From Spirochaetales bacterium (GTDB lineage Bacteria > Spirochaetota > Spirochaetia > JAGLYY01), in the NCBI GenBank assembly GCA_023131935.1, contig JAGLYY010000043.1, positions 1 through 16,862 on the forward strand: 16,862 nt of DNA. The letters are read 5' to 3'. The position numbers and the translations under genes were made by a program. The notes under the pieces were generated by a model. The model was not told the origin of the DNA. It saw only the letters and a list, made by a program, of their open reading frames with translations, and did no database searches. This document shows positions 15,002 through 16,862 of this stretch, in pieces (positions within the stretch are counted from its first letter, which is position 1; each line of letters opens with the position of its first letter).

Positions 15002-15095
15002 TGTCTGAATTAGGATTTTTAGGATTAGCGGATTTTAGGATATTTTCCACATTTAATCCTATCATCCCTCAATCCTACGAATCCTAATTCAGACA
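15002..15095. repeat. Long imperfect inverted repeat (cruciform)
   Basis: Perfect 16-base arms (15002-15017 with 15080-15095) carry GTCTGAATTAGG and its complement. Inside them AGGATT/AATCCT units continue the pairing with a few mismatches, giving a hairpin of about 40 paired bases and a short loop. The AGGATT units recur with a spacing of 7-9 bases. It looks like a dispersed intergenic repeat and has no T-run to make it a classic terminator. Confidence 0.7.
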
Positions 15096-15224
15096 GTTAC
15101 GCCGCCTATGCATCATCTCCGTTCACCCGTTGCCTCTTAATAGTAGTAACCGGAGATAACGGAATATTAATTCAACATTATGATTTTTTTTGCTCTACAC
15201 CTGATTTTTCAGCAGGAAAAGAAA

Positions 15225-15252
15225 TTGACAACAGGACTAGACCTTTTATCTT
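15225..15252 (+). promoter_or_regulatory. Candidate sigma-70 promoter with no gene downstream
   Basis: TTGACA at 15225-15230 matches the -35 consensus exactly; TATCTT at 15247-15252 is a fair -10 after a 16-base spacer. No convincing protein gene follows before the terminator at 15614, so a non-coding transcript of roughly 380 bases is possible. Confidence 0.35.
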
Positions 15253-15613
15253 CAAAAGACAGGATGACGATAGAGACTTCCCGCGGTAGATGTACCTGAA
15301 TTACCTATAAAACCTACGCTTCCAGTAAGGTGATACAAAATCTCCATCAGCGGAACCCATGCGGCAACTTCATGAATGAAGATAGTTCACATGAGTCACA
15401 TGAGTCATCAAACTACCGACTCCAGTCTAACCACAATAATAATCCCTCTGGAGCGAGGCGTAGCCTCATATATGGGGTAAAAGTTCGGGGGTGCACGCCG
15501 ATGGGACACGATGTTGATTCCTGATAACTTTTCTTGCAATCGTATTTGTTTCATATCATCTTGGGGCTCAAGTCAGTCAAAGCACTCGTCAATAGAATGG
15601 AAGCGGTTCGTTC

Positions 15614-15644
15614 ATCAGAGGGAATAATCCCTCTGATCCTTTTT
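15614..15644 (+). terminator. Strong intrinsic terminator, plus strand
   Basis: A perfect 10-base stem (15614-15623 with 15628-15637) closes an ATAA loop and is followed by CCTTTTTCTTT. The sequence TCCCTCTG of its 3' arm also occurs at 15443-15450, within a 13-base direct repeat. An upstream copy of the 3' arm could pair with the 5' arm and open the terminator. Confidence 0.65.
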
Positions 15645-15666
15645 CTTTCCTTCTCTGAATTTTCAA

Positions 15667-15680
15667 AGACCAAACGGTCT
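15667..15680. promoter_or_regulatory. Second TetR-operator-like site
   Basis: AGACC and GGTCT flank AAAC. The octamer CGGTCTGT is shared with the site at 14771-14778, so both may be targets of one regulator encoded elsewhere. No adjacent gene start is evident. Confidence 0.3.
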
Positions 15681-15704
15681 GTTTCATCACTCACCGTCAA
15701 TTCA

Positions 15705-15757
15705 CGCCGTTTTTTATTTTTGCGACGGCGCGGGGTCAGATCGTTGACACTATGGCA
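15705..15757. mobile_element. Possible REP/IS200-IS605-type end remnant
   Basis: CGCCGT (15705-15710) and ACGGCG (15725-15730) form a stem with a T-rich loop, followed directly by GGGGTCAGATCGTTGACAC. A GGGGTCAGATC box next to a small hairpin is, from memory, common at the ends of Y1-transposase/REP elements in environmental bacteria. No transposase is present, so this could at most be a decayed end. Confidence 0.25.
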
Positions 15758-15811
15758 TTTTTTGAGTGATTTCGGGAAGAAACCTATGAGTTAGGTGCCG
15801 GTAATTTTTAA

Positions 15812-16404
15812 TTATCTAAATTGAATATTGAACTGTTCAGGAAAAACAAACCTTTCAACCACAAAAACACCGAATGCTGCCATAACGATAAATGAAATAA
15901 CTGGGATTAGAAGGCATAATATTTTCATTTTCCAAATGATTCTATACTTGAATAAAAAATATAAAATTAAGGATAGTAATATGATTTCAATTGATAAAAA
16001 TATGTATTTAAATGAATTCATATCCCACTGTAAAAATTCTGATAGATTTCTTTCGTCAGATGGAAGTAAACCTGCTAAATATAAAATCATTCTTTCTATA
16101 CTACCTAGTACTGCGATTGGGAAGAGTATGGAAGGATCAATTTTTGTTTTATACATCAGAACAATAGCAATCGTTGAGAACATAATCGGTAATAAGGGAC
16201 CACCTAATATTCCTAAAAAGGTGTATGTTCCATTGCCAAGTAAATAATCCCTTGCATAGGACATTGCAGCTGGATTTCCGGTTATCCAATGACATATAAC
16301 ATGCCCTAATTCGTGGATTGGTATTAAAATAAAACCAAAAACTAATGATGTAATTATTATTTTTTTAGTTTTATCTCTTTACGACCTGTTTCTAGATAAT
16401 TCAT
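15812..16404 (-). CDS. Small membrane metalloprotease-like protein (HELGH), apparent -1 frameshift at A7
   Basis: The long frame encodes 150 residues from an ATG at 16264, but that start is internal. The same frame upstream reads FGFILIPIHELGHVICHWITGNPAAMSY, with an HExxH zinc motif inside a membrane segment, and has no usable start before a stop at 16381. In the neighbouring frame an ATG at 16404, five bases after GGGAG, gives MNYLETGRKEIKLKK and then a stop. The two frames join exactly at a run of seven A (16360-16366 on this strand's complement) by a -1 shift, giving about 197 residues. The product has five or so membrane segments and resembles, loosely, M50-type proteases. The A_AAA_AAA heptamer followed by a stop fits programmed frameshifting, slippage, phase variation, or a single-base error. 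The gene is clearly more AT-rich than its surroundings, suggesting transfer. Confidence 0.6.
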
Positions 16405-16429
16405 AAAAGCTCCCAGATTAATGGCATCT

Positions 16430-16457
16430 ATTATAGACGCCCCCTGTTTCGTTTATA
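16430..16457 (-). promoter_or_regulatory. Candidate promoter of the HELGH gene
   Basis: On the minus strand TATAAT (16430-16435) is a perfect -10; the matching -35 (TATAAA, 16452-16457, 16-base spacer) is poor. Initiation near 16423 would leave about 20 bases before the ATG at 16404 and its GGGAG site. An intact start region argues against the gene being simply dead. Confidence 0.4.
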
Positions 16458-16542
16458 CCCACTCAGGTATCCCGATTATCGCATGAACACCATGGACTAT
16501 CAAGCAGACTTTTTATTGAGCCAGCCCATAGCCCCCCCCCGC

Positions 16543-16572
16543 TTTACAGCTTTGCACCCCCTGTAGTATACT
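16543..16572 (+). promoter_or_regulatory. Candidate promoter of the ABC transporter unit, with C9 tract at -35
   Basis: TTTACA (16543-16548) and TATACT (16567-16572) are separated by 18 bases. A run of nine C ends at 16540, two bases upstream of the -35 box. Initiation is expected near 16579, at the foot of the leader stem described next. Length change in the C run could alter promoter strength. Confidence 0.5.
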
Positions 16573-16579
16573 CGCGAAG

Positions 16580-16699
16580 AACAGGAGTTCGGGATTGAAG
16601 AATTAGAAGGAATATACAGGTTCACCGTCTCATCCCGGTCGTATGACCGGAGGAGTTATCTGTATATTCTCTCTTCATCACCCCGGAGTCCTGTTTTTT
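16580..16699 (+). promoter_or_regulatory. Structured leader ending in an intrinsic terminator (attenuator or riboswitch candidate)
   Basis: The outer stem pairs 16580-16586 with 16689-16695 and continues, after one mismatch, as 16588-16593 with 16682-16687. The inner stem pairs 16610-16619 with 16660-16669 perfectly. The apical loop contains a separate hairpin, CCGGTC-GTAT-GACCGG (16635-16650). The 3' side runs into TTTTTT (16694-16699), so the whole fold acts as a terminator. It lies between a promoter and the ABC gene 100 bases further on. I do not recognise any known riboswitch or T-box consensus in it. Confidence 0.6.
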
Positions 16700-16803
16700 G
16701 TTAAGGCGAATTGATCTTCGTCTAAAATTCACAGAAAACTGATTTTCCAGTCTTATTTTCCGGGGTGATTGCCGCCAGGTTCCCTGAACTCCGGGGGGGA
16801 AAA

Positions 16804-16862
16804 ATGACCGGAAACAATGTATCGATTCAAAACGTCTCATTCGCTTATGATTCCCCGGGAAG
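16804..16862 (+). CDS. ABC transporter ATP-binding protein, first 19 codons (cut by window edge)
   Basis: The protein begins MTGNNVSIQNVSFAYDSPG, the usual first strand of an ABC ATPase, where an aromatic A-loop Tyr (here FAY) stacks on ATP and the Walker A motif should follow about 20 residues later, outside the window. The ATG is preceded by GGGGGGG a few bases upstream. The transported substrate cannot be told. The 5' leader with a terminator and a pairing partner at the ribosome binding site suggests regulated expression. Confidence 0.72.
   Translation, partial: MTGNNVSIQNVSFAYDSPG

Larger units (their letters stand above)
14589..15811. other. Gene-poor 1.2-kb region
   Basis: No frame here has both a ribosome binding site and a family-like product. 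The contents I can see are listed separately: TetR-operator-like sites at 14757 and 15667, two palindromes (14902, and CACAGTACTGTG at 14982-14993), a long imperfect cruciform at 15002, a promoter-like element at 15225, an intrinsic terminator at 15614 and a REP/IS200-like hairpin at 15705. A tiny frame after AAAGGAG at 14788-14794 starts TTG and stops after six codons, as if a gene had been lost there. CACATGAGT is repeated back to back near 15388. Confidence 0.6.

Noticed and set aside
15330..15524. 64-codon plus-strand open frame
   Set aside because: No ribosome binding site at the start, irregular composition, no recognisable family; treated as part of a possible non-coding transcript.
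15828..16247. 139-codon plus-strand open frame
   Set aside because: It is antisense to the hydrophobic HELGH gene; the AT-rich DNA gives few stops. The minus-strand frame has membrane segments, a zinc motif and a ribosome binding site.
16622..16840. 72-codon minus-strand open frame across the ABC leader
   Set aside because: It overlaps the leader hairpins and the ABC start, and has no ribosome binding site.
1..16862. tRNA, rRNA and tmRNA genes
   Set aside because: I looked for cloverleaf patterns, CCA-ended acceptor stems and tmRNA end sequences on both strands, and saw none.

Overview
The window looks like chromosomal DNA of a free-living or host-associated spirochaete of the Spirochaetales/Treponema side. 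The main reasons are a recognisable FlaA (the sheath protein of the periplasmic flagellar filament, a spirochaete hallmark), a radical SAM protein of the spiro-SPASM type, and a CheA start. Genes at 1-13.9 kb are moderately GC-rich; the last 3 kb is gene-poor, patchy in composition and looks accessory. Assignments rest on reading protein motifs by eye; no database search was run.

Layout. 1-782 (minus) is the N-terminal part of the chemotaxis kinase CheA, running off the left edge. Divergent from it, 953-3034 (plus) holds two exported proteins, at least one a likely outer-membrane beta-barrel. They converge on flaA (3285-4241, minus), which has its own consensus sigma-70 promoter and an intrinsic terminator, with a 10-bp-phased degenerate repeat in its 3' untranslated region. 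Upstream of flaA is a tightly packed minus-strand array of seven genes (12299 down to 4348). In order of transcription these are: spiro-SPASM radical SAM protein with a nucleotidyltransferase-like N-terminus, GT2-like glycosyltransferase, SpsF-like cytidylyltransferase, PseG-like/methyltransferase fusion, ATP-grasp ligase with an unassigned C-terminal domain, periplasmic N-acetylmuramoyl-L-alanine amidase, and a GerMN-domain membrane protein. Junctions are overlaps of 4-26 bases or a gap of 5, so this is one translationally coupled unit. I infer a pathway that makes and transfers an unusual (nonulosonate-like, possibly aminoacylated and methylated) sugar. It is linked by position to cell-wall remodelling and flagellar sheath genes.

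12427-13877 (plus) is xseA-xseB, divergent from the array and encoding exonuclease VII. A short block of 8-10-bp periodic intergenic repeats follows, then a HicB-HicA toxin-antitoxin pair on the minus strand.

14589-15811 contains no convincing gene. It holds palindromes that resemble TetR-type operators, a 94-bp cruciform repeat, an apparently orphan promoter-terminator unit and a possible REP/IS200-like remnant. 15812-16404 (minus) is an AT-rich membrane metalloprotease with a HELGH motif. It is readable only if the frame shifts at an A7 run that forms a perfect -1 slippery heptamer. 16543-16862 (plus) is a promoter, a long structured leader ending in an intrinsic terminator, and the first 19 codons of an ABC transporter ATPase. 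A C9 tract lies next to its -35 box, and one leader segment has three competing pairing partners, one of which reaches the ribosome binding site region.
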